A stretch of 64,000 nt of DNA from Petrolisthes cinctipes (lineage: Eukaryota; Arthropoda; Malacostraca; Decapoda; Porcellanidae). The DNA lies in the NCBI GenBank assembly GCA_033782935.1, contig JAWQEG010001240.1, positions 186,001 through 250,000 of the forward strand, written 5' to 3'. The notes beneath the pieces are model-generated. The model did no database searches. It was not told the origin of the DNA and was given only the letters and a program-made list of their open reading frames with translations. This document shows, in pieces, positions 1 through 11,960 of the stretch. The translations under genes and the position numbers were made by a program. Numbering within the stretch: the first letter of the stretch is position 1; every line of letters begins with the position of its first letter.

Positions 1-491
1 TGTTAGAGTATTTTCAAAATTCAGGCCCAAAACATGCTGAAAATCGATATTTTAGGTGCCCAAAGTCAATATGTGCATGTATCTTCTGTACCCGTTTATA
101 TCTCAAATTCAGGCTCAAAACACCCGAAAATTCAATATTTTGGGGTCCCAGAAGCAATCTGTACAGTGCTAGAATATTTTCAAAATATAGGCTAAAAACA
201 TGCTAAAAATCGATCTTTTAGGTGCCAAAAAGTCGATATCTCAAATTCAGTCCCAAAACACCCGAAAATTCGATATTTAGGGGTCCCAGAAGCGATCTGT
301 ACATGCCTACTCCGTGTTAGAGTATTTTCAAAATACATGCTCAAAACATACTGAAAATCGATCTTTTAGGTGCACAAAAGTCGATATGTGCATGCATCTT
401 CAGTACCCGTTTATATATCAAATTCAGACTCAAAACACCCGAAAATTCGATATTTAGGGGTCCCAGAAGCGATCTGTACATGCCTACTCCG

Positions 492-668
492 TGTTAGAGT
501 ATTTTCAAAATACATGCTCAAAACATACTGAAAATCGATCTTTTAGGTGCACAAAAGTCGATATGTGCATGCATCTTCAGTACCCGTTTATATCTCAAAT
601 TCAGGCTCAAAACACCCGAAAATTCAATATTTTGGGGTCCCAGAAGCAATCTGTACATGCCTACACAG
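492..668 (+). repeat. Representative A-type monomer (177 bp)
   Basis: Full-length monomer. Diagnostics: aatacatgctcaaaacatac near the start, gtgcacaaaagtcg in the first half, cttcagtaccc in the middle, and CpA forms ttcaatatt and gcaatctg in the second half. The motif gctcaaaac occurs twice, at monomer offsets 26 and 114, showing an internal period of 88 bp. In the regular hexamer A follows B1 and precedes D'. Here it is joined directly to B2, and its 3' end ctacacag is of D' type, so this copy looks like an A/D' fusion made by loss of one monomer. Confidence 0.93.
499..513 (+). repeat. Conserved 15-bp dyad at monomer head (example)
   Basis: gtattttcaaaatac is a perfect dyad with a single central base. 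It lies at offsets 8-22 of A, C and D' monomers. B and D keep a core form (atatttt-c-aaaatat in B), so it recurs at nearly every monomer start on both blocks. No binding protein can be named from sequence. Confidence 0.7.
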
Positions 669-816
669 TGCTAGAATATTTTCAAAATATAGGCTAAAAA
701 CATGCTGAAAATCGACATTTTAGGTGCCAAAAAATCGATATCTCAAATTCAGTCCCAAAACTCCCGAAAATTCGATATTTAGAGGTCCCAGAAGGTATCT
801 GTACATGCCTACTCCG
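669..816 (+). repeat. Representative B-type monomer (148 bp, B2 subtype)
   Basis: Short monomer starting tgctagaatatttt. Relative to A and C it lacks 29 bp between gatat and ctcaaattc, the segment holding gcatgcatcttctgtacccg. Subtype B2 has atcgacatttt, gccaaaaaatcg and gaggtcccagaaggtatc, and precedes C. Subtype B1 (for example 14305-14452) has atcgatctttt, gccaaaaagtcg and ggggtcccagaagcgatc, and precedes A. Its ggctaa near the start stops the frame that is open through A, C and D. B occupies every third position in regular regions. Confidence 0.93.
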
Positions 817-993
817 TGTTAGAGTATTTTCAAAATACAGACCAAAAACATACTGAAAATCGATCATTTAGGTGCCCAAAAGTCGATATGTTCATGCATC
901 TTCTGTACCCGTTTATATCTCAAATTCTGGCCCTAAATACCCGAAAATTCGATATTTTGGGGTCCCAGAAGCGATCTGTACATGCCTACTCCG
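817..993 (+). repeat. Representative C-type monomer (177 bp)
   Basis: Full-length monomer. Diagnostics: aatacaggccaaaaacatac, gtgcccaaaagtcg, cttctgtaccc, ttctggccctaaacaccc, and CpG forms ttcgatatt and gcgatctg. It carries about seven CpGs, more than A or D. This copy has gttcatgcatc where copies to the right of about 8 kb have gtgcatgcatc, a marker of the left subdomain. C follows B2 and precedes D in the regular hexamer. Confidence 0.93.
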
Positions 994-1159
994 TGTTAGA
1001 GTATTTTCAAAATTCAGGCCCAAAACATGATGAAAATCGATATTTTTGGTGCCCAAAGTCAATATGTGCATGTATCTTCTGTACCCGTTTATATCTCAAA
1101 TTCAGGCTCAAAACACCCGAAAATTCAATATTTTGGGGTCCCAGAAGCAATCAGTACAG
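994..1159 (+). repeat. Representative short D-type monomer (166 bp)
   Basis: Starts tgttag, then aattcaggcccaaaacatg and atatttttggtgcccaaag. It has one A fewer than C in cccaaagtc and the CpA form gtcaatatg. The 3' junction reads gtacagtgctag instead of gtacatgcctactcagtgctag: 10 bp (atgcctactc) are missing. This short form is the common partner of C in the 491-bp trimer. Confidence 0.92.
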
Positions 1160-4100
1160 TGCTAGAATATTTTCAAAATATAGGCTAAAAACATGCTAAA
1201 AATCGATCTTTTAGGTGCCAAAAAGTCGATATCTCAAATTCAGTCCCAAAACACCCGAAAATTCGATATTTAGAGGTCCCAGAAGGTATCTGTACATGCC
1301 TACTCCGTGTTAGAGTATTTTCAAAATACATGCTCAAAACATACTGAAAATCGATCTTTTAGGTGCACAAAAGTCGATATGTGCATGCATCTTCAGTACC
1401 CGTTTATATCTCAAATTCAGGCTCAAAACACCCAAAAATTCAATACTTTGGGGTCCCAGAAGCAATCTGTACATGCCTACTCAGTGTTAGAGTATTTTCA
1501 AAATTCAGGCCCAAAACATGCTGAAAATCGATATTTTTGGTGCCCAAAGTCAATATGTGCATGTATCTTCTGTGCCCGTTTATATCTCAAATTCAGGCTC
1601 AAAACACCCGAAAATTCAATATTTTGGGGTCTCAGAAGCAATCTGTACAGTGCTAGAATATTTTCAAAATATAGGCTAAAAACATGCTAAAAATCGATCT
1701 TTCAGGTGCCAAAAAGTCGATATCTCAAATTCAGGCTCAAAACACCCGAAAATTCAATATTTTGGGGTCCCAGAAGCAATCTGTACATGCCTACTCAGTG
1801 TTAGAGTATTTTCAAAATACAGGCCCAAAACATGCTAAAAATCGATATTTTAGATGCCCAAAGTCAATATGTGCATGTATCTTCTGTACCCGTTTATATC
1901 TCAAATTCAAGCTCAAAACACCCGAAAATTCAATATTTTGGGGTCCCAGAAGCAATCTGTACAGTGCTAGAATATTTTCAAAATATAGGCTAAAAACATG
2001 CTAAAAATCGATCTTTTAGGTGCCAAAAAGTCGATATCTCAAATTCAGTCCCAAAACACCCGAAAATTCGATATTTAGGGGTCCCAGAAGCGATCTGTAC
2101 ATGCCTACTCTGTGTTAGAGTATTTTCAAAATACATGCGCAAAACATACTGAAAATCGATCTTTTAGGTGCACAAAAGTCGATATGTGCATGCATCTTCA
2201 GTACCCGTTTATATCTCAAATTCAGGCTCAAAACACCCGAAAATTCAATATTTTGGGGTCCCAGAAGCAATCTGTACATGCCTACACAGTGCTAGAATAT
2301 TTTCAAAATATAGGCTAAAAACATGCTGAAAATCGACATTTTAGGTGCCAAAAAATCGATATCTGAAATTCAGTGCCAAAACACCCGAAAATTCGATATT
2401 TAGAGGTCCCAGAAGGTATCTGTACATGCCTACTCCGTGTTAGAGTATTTTCAAAATACAGGCCAAAAACATACTGAAAATCGATCTTTTAGGTGCCCAA
2501 AAATCGATATGTTCATGCATCTTCTGTACCCGTTTATATCTCAAATTCTGGCCCTAAACACCCGAAAATTCGATATTTTGGGGTCCCAGAAGCGATCTGT
2601 ACATGCCTACTCCGTGTTAGAGTATTTTCAAAATTCAGACCCAAAACATGCTGAAAATCGATATTTTTGGTGCCCAAAGTCAATATGTGCATGTATCTTC
2701 TGTACCCGTTTATATCTCAAATTCAGGCTCAAAACACCCGAAAATTCAATATTTTGGGGTCCCAGGAGCAATCTGTACAGTGCTAGAATATTTTCAAAAT
2801 ATAGGCTAAAAACATGCTAAAAATCGATCTTTTAGGTGCCAAAAAGTCGATATCTCAAATTCAGTCCCAAAACACCCGAAAATTCGATATTTAGGGGTCC
2901 CAGAAGCGATCTGTACATGCCTACTCCGTGTTAGAGTATTTTCAAATAACATGCTCAAAACATACTGAAAATCGATCTTTTAGGTGCACAAAAGTCGATA
3001 TGTGCATGCATCTTCAGTACCCGTTTATATCTCAAATTCAGGCTCAAAACACCCGAAAATTCGATATTTAGGGGTCCCAGAAGCGATCTGTACATGCCTA
3101 CTCCGTGTTAGAGTATTTTCAAAATACATGCTCAAAACATACTGAAAATCGATCTTTTAGGTGCACAAAAGTCGATATGTGCATGCATCTTCAGTACCCG
3201 TTTATATCTCAAATTCAGGCTCAAAACACCCGAAAATTCAATATTTTGGGGTCCCAGAAGCAATCTATACATGCCTACACAGTGCTAGAATATTTTCAAA
3301 ATATAGGCTAAAAACATGCTAAAAATCGACATTTTAGGTGCCAAAAAATCGATATCTCAAATTCAGTCCCAAAACACCCGAAAATTCGATATTTAGAGGT
3401 CCCAGAAGGTATCTGTACATGCCTACTCCGTGTTAGAGTATTTTCAAAATACAGGCCAAAAACATACTGAAAATCGATCTTTTAGGTGCCCAAAAGTCGA
3501 TATGTTCATGCATCTTCTGTACCCGTTTATATCTCAAATTCTGGCCCTAAACACCCGAGAATTCGATATTTTGGGGTCCCAGAAGCGATCTGTACATGCC
3601 TACTCCGTGTTAGAGTATTTTCAAAATTCAGGCCCAAAACATGCTGAAAATCGATATTTTTGGTGCCCAAAGTCAATATGTGCATGTATCTCCCTACCCA
3701 TTTATATCTCAAATTCAGGCTCAAAACACCCGAAAATTCAATATTTCGGGGTCCCAGAAGCAATCTGTACAGTGCTAGAATATTTTCAAAATATAGGCTA
3801 AAAACATGCTAAAAATCGATCTTTTAGGTGCTAAAAAGTCGATATCTCAAATTCAGTCCCAAAACACCCGAAAATTCGATATTTAGGGGTCCCAGAAGCG
3901 AACTGTACATGCCTACTCCGTGTTAGAGTATTTTCAAAATACATGCTCAAAACATACTGAAAATCGATCTTTTAGGTGCACAAAAGTCGATATGTGCATG
4001 CATCTTCAGTACCCGTTTATATCTCAAATTCAGGCTCAAAAAACCCGAAAATTCAATATTTTGGGGTCCCAGAAGCAATCTGTACATGCCTACTCAGTGT

Positions 4101-7100
4101 TAGAGTATTTTCAAAATACAGGCCCAAAACATGCTGAAAATCGATATTTTAGATGCCCAAAGTCAATATGTGCATGTATCTTCTGTACCCGTTTATATCT
4201 CAAATTCAAATTCAAAACACCCGAAAATTCAATATTTTGGGGTCCCAGAAGCAATCTGTACAGTGCTAGAATATTTTCAAAATATAGGCTAAAAACATGC
4301 TAAAAATCGATCTTTTAGGTGCCAAAAAGTCGATATCTCAAATTCAGTCCCAAAACACCCGAAAATTCGATATTTAGGGGTCCCAGAAGCGATCTGTACA
4401 TGCCTACTCAGTGTTAGAGTATTTTCAAAATACATGCTCAAAACATACTGAAAATCGATCTTTTAGGTGCACAAAAGTCGATATGTGCATGCATCTTCAG
4501 TACCCGTTTATATCTCAAATTCAGTCCCAAAACACCCGAAAATTCGATATTTAGAGGTCCCAGAAGGTATCTGTACATGCCTACTCCGTGTTAGAGTATT
4601 TTCAAAATACAGGCCAAAAACATACTGAAAATCGATCTTTTAGGTGCCCAAAAATCGATATGTTCATGCATCTTCTGTACCCGTTTATATCTCAAATTCT
4701 GGCCCTAAACACCCGAAAATTCGATATTTTGGGGTCCCAGAAGCGATCTGTACAGTGCTAGAATATTTTCAAAATATAGGCTAAAAACATGCTAAAAATC
4801 GATCTTTTAGGTGCCAAAAAGTCGATATCTCAAATTCAGTCCCAAAACACCCGAAAATTCGATATTTAGGGGTCCCAGAAGCGATCTGTACATGCCTACT
4901 CCGTGTTAGAGTATTTTCAAAATACATGCTCAAAACATACTGAAAATCGATCTTTTAGGTGCACAAAAGTCGATATGTGCATGCATCTTCAGTACCCGTT
5001 TATATCTCAAATTCAGGCTCAAAACACCCGAAAATTCAATATTTTGGGGTCCCAGAAGCAATCTGTACATGCCTACACAGTGCTAGAATATTTTCAAAAT
5101 ATAGGCTAAAAACATGCTGAAAATCGACATTTTAGGTGCCAAAAAGTCGATATCTCAAATTCAGTCCCAAAACACCCGAAAATTCGATATTTAGAGGTCC
5201 CAGAAGGTATCTGTACATGCCTACTCCGTGTTAGAGTATTTTCAAAATACAGGCCAAAAACATACTGAAAATCGATCTTTTAGGTGCCCAAAAGTCGATA
5301 TGTTCATGCATCTTCTGTACCCGTTTAAATCTCAAATTCTGGCCCTAAACACCAGAAAATTCGATATTTTGGGGTCCCAGAAGCGATCTGTACATGCCTA
5401 CTCCGTGTTAGAGTATTTTCAAAATTCAGGCCCAAAACATGCTGAAAATCGATATTTTTGGTGCCCAAAGTCAATATGTGCATGTATCTTCTGTACCCGT
5501 TTATATCTCAAATTCAGGCTCAAAACACCCGAAAATTCAATATTTTGGGGTCCCAGAAGCAATCTGTACATGCCTACTCAGTGCTAGAATATTTTCAAAA
5601 TATAGGCTAAAAACATGCTAAAAATCGATCTTTTAGGTGCCAAAAAGTCGATATCTCAAATTCAGTCCCAAAACACCCGAAAATTCGATATTTAGGGGTC
5701 CCAGAAGCGATCTGTACATGCCTACTCCGTGTTAGAGTATTTTCAAAATACATGCTCAAAACATACTGAAAATCGATCTTTTAGGTGCCCAAAAGTCGAT
5801 ATGTGCATGCATCTTCTGTACCCGTTTATATCTCAAATTCAGGCTCAAAACACCCGAAAATTCAATATTTTGGGGTCCCAGAAGCAATCTGTACAGTGCT
5901 AGAATATTTTCAAAATATAGGCTAAAAACATGCTAAAAATCGATCTTTTAGGTGCCAAAAAGTCGATATCTCAAATTCAGTCCCAAAACACCCGAAAATT
6001 CGATATTTAGAGGTCCCAGAAGCGATCTGTACATGCCTACTCCGTGTTAGAGTATTTTCAAAATACATGCTCAAAACATACTGAAAATCGATCTTTTAGG
6101 TGCACAAAAGTCGATATGTGCATGCATCTTCAGTACCCGTTTATATCTCAAATTCTGGCTCAAAACACCCGAAAATTCGATATTTAGGGGTCCCAGAAGC
6201 GATCTGTACATGCCTACTCCGTGTTAGAGTATTTTCAAAATACATGCTCAAAACATACTGAAAATCGATCTTTTAGGTGCACAAAAGTCGATATGTGCAT
6301 GCATCTTCAGTACCAGTTTATATCTCAAATACAGGCTCAAAACACCCGAAAATTCAATATTTTGGGGTCCCAGAAGCAATCTGTACATGCCTACACAGTG
6401 CTAGAATATTTTCAAAATATAGGCTAAAAACATGCTGAAAATCGACATTTTAGGTGCCAAAAAATCGATATCTCAAATTCAGTCCCAAAACACCCGAAAA
6501 TTCGATATTTAGAGGTCCCAGAAGGTATCTGTACATGCCTACTCCGTGTTAGAGTATTTTCAAAATACAGGCCAAAAACATACTGAAAATCGATCTTTTA
6601 GGTGCCCAAAAGTCGATATGTTCATGCATCTTCTGTACCCGTTTATATCTCAAATTCAGGCTCAAAACACCCGAAAATTCGATATTTTGGGGTCCCAGAA
6701 GCGATCTGTACAGTGCTAGAATATTTTCAAAATATAGGCTAAAAACATGCTAAAAATCGATCTTTTAGGTGCCAAAAAGTCGATATCTCAAATTCAGTCC
6801 CAAAACACCCGAAAATTCTATATTTAGGGGTCCCAGAAGCGAACTGTACATGCCTACTCCGTGTTAGAGTATTTTCAAAATACATGCTCAAAACATACTG
6901 AAAATCGATCTTTTAGGTGCACAAAAGTCGATATGTGCATGCATCTTCAGTACCCGTTTATATCTCAAATTCAGGCTCAAAACACCCGAAAATTCAATAT
7001 TTTGGGGTCCCAGAAGCAATCTGTACATGCCTACACAGTGCTAGAATATTTTCAAAATATAGGCTAAAAACATGCTGAAAATTGACATTTTAGGTGCCAA

Positions 7101-7170
7101 AAAATCGATATCTCAAATTCAGTCCCAAAACACCCGAAAATTCGATATTTAGAGGTCCCAGAAGGTATCT

Positions 7171-7180
7171 GTACAGGCCA
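7171..7180 (+). other. 34-bp deletion junction between B and C
   Basis: tatctgtacaggcc joins the end of B directly to position ~24 of C; B+C spans 7039-7329 (291 bp instead of 325). The deletion is flanked by a 4-bp direct repeat, taca, consistent with a microhomology- or slippage-mediated event. I found this junction only once. Confidence 0.85.
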
Positions 7181-7921
7181 AAAACATACTGAAAATCGAT
7201 CTTTTAGGTGCCCAAAAGTCGATATGTTCATGCATCTTCTGTACCCGTTTATATCTCAAATTCTGGCTCAAAACACCCGAAAAATCGATATTTTGGGGTC
7301 CCAGAAGCGATCTATACATGCCTACTCCGTGTTAGAGTATTTTCAAAATTCAGGCCTAAAACATGCTGAAAATCGATATTTTTGGTGCCCAAAGTCAATA
7401 TGTGCATGTATCTTCTGTACCCGTTTATATCTCAAATTCAAGCTCAAAACACCCGAAAATTCAATATTTTGGGGTCCCAGAAGCAATCTGTACAGTGCTA
7501 GAATATTTTCAAAATATAGGCTAAAAACATGCTAAAAATCGATCTTTTATGTGCCAAAAAGTCGATATCTCAAATTCAGTCCCAAAACACCCGAAAATTC
7601 GATATTTAGGGGTCCCAGAAGCGATCTGTACATGCCTACTCCGTGTTAGAGTATTTTGAAAATACATGCTCAAAACATACTGAAAATCGATCTTGTAGGT
7701 GCACAAAAGTCGATATGTACATGCATCTTCAGTACCCGTTTATATCTCAAATTCAGGCTCAAAACACCCGAAAATTCAATATTTTGGGGTCCCAGAAGCA
7801 ATCTGTACATGCCTACACAGTGCTAGAATATTTTCAAAATATAGGCTAAAAACATGCTGAAAATCGACATTTTAGGTGCCAAAAAATCGATATCTCAAAT
7901 TCAGTCCCAAAACACCCGAAA

Positions 7922-8472
7922 ATTAGATATTTAGAGGTCAAGGAAGTTATCTGTACATGCCTACTCCGTGTTAGAATATTTTCAAAATACAGGCCAAAAA
8001 CATATTGAAAATCGATCTTTTAGGTGCCCAAAAGTCGATATGTGCATGCATCTTCTGTACCCGTTTATATCTCAAATTCTGGCCCTAAACACCCGAAAAT
8101 TCGATATTTTGGGGTCCCAGAAGCGATCTGTACATGCCTACTCCGTGTTAGAGTATTTTGAAAATACATGCTCAAAACATACTGAAAATCGATCTTTTAT
8201 GTGCACAAAAGTCGATATGTGCATGCATCTTCAGTACCCGTTTATATCTCAAATTCAGGCTCAAAACACCCGAAAATTCAATATTTTGGGGTCCCAGAAG
8301 CAATCTGTACATACCTACACAGTGCTAGAATATTTTCAAAATATAGGCTAAAAACATGCTGAAAATCGACATTTTAGGTGCCAAAAAATCGATATCTCAA
8401 ATTCAGTCCCAAAACACCCGAAAAATCGATATTTAGAGGTCCCAGAAGGTATCTGTACATGCCTACTCCGTG
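7922..8472 (+). repeat. Dispersed ~550-bp block, copy 1
   Basis: Contains attagatatttagaggtc, tgttagaatattttc, catattgaaaatcg, an A-type monomer with ttttgaaaatac, and the variant junction gtacatacctacac. The same set occurs at +8468. Confidence 0.7.
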
Positions 8473-9787
8473 TTAGAGTATTTTCAAAATACAGGCCAAA
8501 AACATACTGAAAATCGATCTTTTAGGTGCCCAAAAGTCGATATGTGCATGCATCTTCTGTACCCGTTTATATCTCAAATTCTGGCCCTAAACACCCGAAA
8601 ATTCGATATTTTGGGGTCCCAGAAGCGATCTGTACATGCCTACTCCGTGTTAGAGTATTTTGAAAATACATGCTCAAAACATACTGAAAATCGATCTTGT
8701 AGGTGCACAAAAGTCGATATGTGCATGCATCTTCAGTACCCGTTTATATCTCAAATTCAGGCTCAAAACACCCGAAAATTCAATATTTTGGGGTCCCAGA
8801 AGCAACCTGTACATGCCTACACAGTGCTAGAATATTTTCAAAATATAGGCTAAAAACATGCTGAAAATCGACATTTTAGGTGCCAAAAAATCGATATCTC
8901 AAATTCAGTCCCAAAACACCCGAAAATTAGATATTTAGAGGTCAAAGAAGGTATCTGTACATGCCTACTCCGTGTTAGAATATTTTCAAAATACAGGCCA
9001 AAAACATATTGAAAATCGATCTTTTAGGTGCCCAAAAGTCGATATGTGCATGCATCTTCTGTACCCGTTTATATCTCAAATTCTGGCCTTAAACACCCGA
9101 AAATTCGATATTTTGGGGTCCCAGAAGCGATCTGTACATGCCTACTCCGTGTTAGAGTATTTTCAAAATTCAGGCCCAAAACATGCTGAAAATCGATATT
9201 TTTGGTGCCCAAAGTCAATATGTGCATGTATCTTCTGTACCCGTTTATATCTCAAATTCAGGCTCAAAACACCCGAAAAATCAATATTTTGGGGTCCCAG
9301 AAGCAATCTGTACAGTGCTAGAATATTTTCAAAATATAGGCTAAAAACATGCTAAAAATCGATCTTTTAGGTGCCAAAAAGTCGATATCTCAAATTCAGT
9401 CCCAAAACACCCGAAAATTCGATATTTAGGGGTCCCAGAAGCGATCTGTACATGCCTACTCCGTGTTAGAGTATTTTCAAAATACATGCTCAAAACATAC
9501 TGAAAATCGATCTTTTAGTTGCACAAAAGTCGATATGTGCATGCATCTTCAGTACCCGTTTATATCTCAAATTCAGGCTCAAAACACCCGAAAATTCAAT
9601 ATTTTGGGGTCCCAGAAGCAATATGTACATGCCTACACAGTGCTAGAATATTTTCAAAATATAGGCTAAAAACATGCTAAAAATCGACATTTTAGGCGCC
9701 AAAAAATCGATATCTCAAATTCAGTCCCAAAACACCCGAAAATTCGATATTTAGAGGTCCCAGAAGGTATCTGTACATGCCTACTCC
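8470..9787 (+). repeat. 1318-bp duplication, left copy
   Basis: Modules 502 + 491 + 325 bp. Rare variants shared at exactly +1318: ttttgaaaatacatg, gatcttgtaggtgcac, gcaacctgtac, attagatatttagaggtc followed by aaagaagg, catattgaaaatcg, tggccttaaacac, gaaaaatcaatatt and ttttagttgcac. Shared markers run from about 8.64 to 9.62 kb; the outer parts have diverged (caggccaaaaac here, caggcctaaaac in the right copy). Confidence 0.85.
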
Positions 9788-11105
9788 GTGTTAGAGTATT
9801 TTCAAAATACAGGCCTAAAACATACTGAAAATCGATCTTTTAGGTGCCCAAAAGTCGATATGTGCATGCATCTTCTGTACCCGTTTATATCTCAAATTCT
9901 GGCCCTAAACACCCGAAAATTCGATATTTTGGGGTCCCAGAAGCGATCTGTACATGCCTACTCCGTGTTAGAGTATTTTGAAAATACATGCTCAAAACAT
10001 ACTGAAAATCGATCTTGTAGGTGCACAAAAGTCGATATGTGCATGCATCTTCAGTACCCGTTTATATCTCAAATTCAGGCTCAAAACACCCGAAAATTCA
10101 ATATTTTGGGGTCCCAGAAGCAACCTGTACATGCCTACACAGTGCTAGAATATTTTCAAAATATAGGCTAAAAACATGCTGAAAATCGACATTTTAGGTG
10201 CCAAAAAATCGATATCTCAAATTCAGTCCCAAAACACCCGAAAATTAGATATTTAGAGGTCAAAGAAGGTATCTGTACATGCCTACTCCGTGTTAGAATA
10301 TTTTCAAAATACAGGCCAAAAACATATTGAAAATCGATCTTTTAGGTGCCCAAAAGTCGATATGTGCATGCATCTTCTGTACCCGTTTATATCTCAAATT
10401 CTGGCCTTAAACACCCGAAAATTCGATATTTTGGGGTCCCAGAAGCGATCTGTACATGCCTACTCCGTGTTAGAGTATTTTCAAAATTCAGGCCCAAAAC
10501 ATGCTGAAAATCGATATTTTTGGTGCCCAAAGTCAATATGTGCATGTATCTTCTGTACCCGTTTATATCTCAAATTCAGGCTCAAAACACCCGAAAAATC
10601 AATATTTTGGGGTCCCAGAAGCAATCTGTACAGTGCTAGAATATTTTCAAAATATAGGCTAAAAACATGCTAAAAATCGATCTTTTAGGTGCCAAAAAGT
10701 CGATATCTCAAATTCAGTCCCAAAACACCCGAAAATTCGATATTTAGGGGTCCCAGAAGCGATCTGTACATGCCTACTCCGTGTTAGAGTATTTTCAAAA
10801 TACATGCTCAAAACATACTGAAAATCGATCTTTTAGTTGCACAAAAGTCGATATGTGCATGCATCTTCAGTACCCGTTTATATCTCAAATTCAGGCTCAA
10901 AACACCCGAAAATTCAATATTTTGGGGTCCCAGAAGAAATCTGTACATGCCTACACAGTGCTAGAATATTTTCAAAATATAGGCTAAAAACATGCTAAAA
11001 ATCGACATTTTAGGTGCCAAAAAATCGATATCTCAAATTCTGTCCCAAAACACCCGAAAATTCGATATTTAGAGGTCCCAGAAGGTATCTGTACATGCCT
11101 ACTCA
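9788..11105 (+). repeat. 1318-bp duplication, right copy
   Basis: Immediately adjacent to the left copy, so a tandem duplication of a block of eight monomers. Differences near the end (gaaatctgtac and ttttaggtgcc, against caatatgtac and ttttaggcgcc in the left copy) mark the limit of close similarity at about 10.94 kb. Confidence 0.85.
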
Positions 11106-11784
11106 GTGTTAGAGTATTTTCAAAATACAGGCCAAAAACATACTGAAAATCGATCTTTTAGGTGCCCAAAAGTCGATATGTGCATGCATCTTCTGTACCC
11201 GTTTATATCTCAAATTCTGGCCCTAAACACCCAAAAATTTGAAATTTTGGGGTCCCAGAAGCGATCTGTACATGCCTACTCCGTGTTAGAATATTTTCAA
11301 AATTCAGGCCCAAAACATGCTGAAAATCGATATTTTTGGTGCCCAAAGTCAATATGTGCATGTATCTTCTGTACCCGTTTATATCTCAAATTCAGGCTCA
11401 AAACACCGGAAAATTCAATATTTTGGGGTCCCAGAAGCAATCTGTACATGCCTACTCAGTGCTAGAATATTTTCAAAATATAGGCTAAAAACATGCTAAA
11501 AATTGACATTTTAGGCGCCAAAAAATCGATATCTCAAATTCAGTCCCAAAACACCCGAAAATTCGATATTTAGAGGTCCCAGAAGGTATCTGTACATGCC
11601 TACTCCGTGTTAGAGTATTTTCAAAATACAGGCCTAAAACATACTGAAAATCGATCTTTTAGGTGCCCAAAAGTCGATATGTGCATGCATCTTCTGTACC
11701 CGTTTATATCTCAAATTCTGGCCCTAAACACCCGAAAATTCGATATTTTGGGGTCCCAGAAGCGATCTGTACATGCCTACTCAG

Positions 11785-11960
11785 TGTTAGAGTATTTTCA
11801 AAATTCAGGCCCAAAACATGCTGAAAATCGATATTTTTGGTGCCCAAAGTCAATATGTGCATGTATCTTCTGTACCCGTTTATATCTCAAATTCAGGCTT
11901 AAAACACCCGAAAATTCAATATTTTGGGGTCCTAGAAGTAATCTGTACATGCCTACACAG
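11785..11960 (+). repeat. Representative full D-type monomer (176 bp)
   Basis: Same diagnostics as the 166-bp D, but with the complete 3' junction (gtacatgcctacacag before tgctag), giving 176 bp and a 501-bp trimer with C and B. This copy also has aggcttaaaacaccc and gtcctagaagtaatc, rare variants shared with copies near 18.2 kb and 23.7 kb. The D' variant (for example 14630-14805) has aatacaggcccaaaacatg and attttagatgccc. Confidence 0.9.

Larger units (their letters stand above)
1..7930 (+). repeat. Satellite subdomain I (dimer-rich, gttcatg C variant)
   Basis: Module order from 492: A-B 325, C-D-B 491, A-D-B 491, D'-B 314, A-B 325, C-D-B 491, A 177, A-B 325, C-D-B 490, A-D'-B 491, A 177, C-B 315, A-B 325, C-D-B 501, a mixed 315, A 177, A-B 325, C-B 315. 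The C monomers here carry gatatgttcatgc (887, 2510, 3501, 4664, 5299, 6619, 7226); after about 8 kb the C monomers read gatatgtgcatgc. The mixture of module lengths implies more single-monomer losses than in the next region. Confidence 0.75.

Noticed and set aside
491..697. Hundreds of open frames of 60-186 codons on both strands with similar cysteine- and lysine-rich translations.
   Set aside because: The unit is 177 bp (59 codons) without in-frame stops, so any copy gives an open frame. Frames open at gtg or atg at arbitrary monomer points, end at the fixed ggctaa of B, and several overlapping frames are open at once. No conserved protein domain, and changes show no codon-position bias that I can see.
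3690..3712. Variant tatctccctacccattt as a possible inserted element.
   Set aside because: It is a short run of substitutions plus a 1-bp loss in one D monomer (module 490 instead of 491 bp).
3527..3763. Open frames antisense to the forward array.
   Set aside because: Reverse-complement readings of the same monomers; they appear only where a local change removes an antisense stop.
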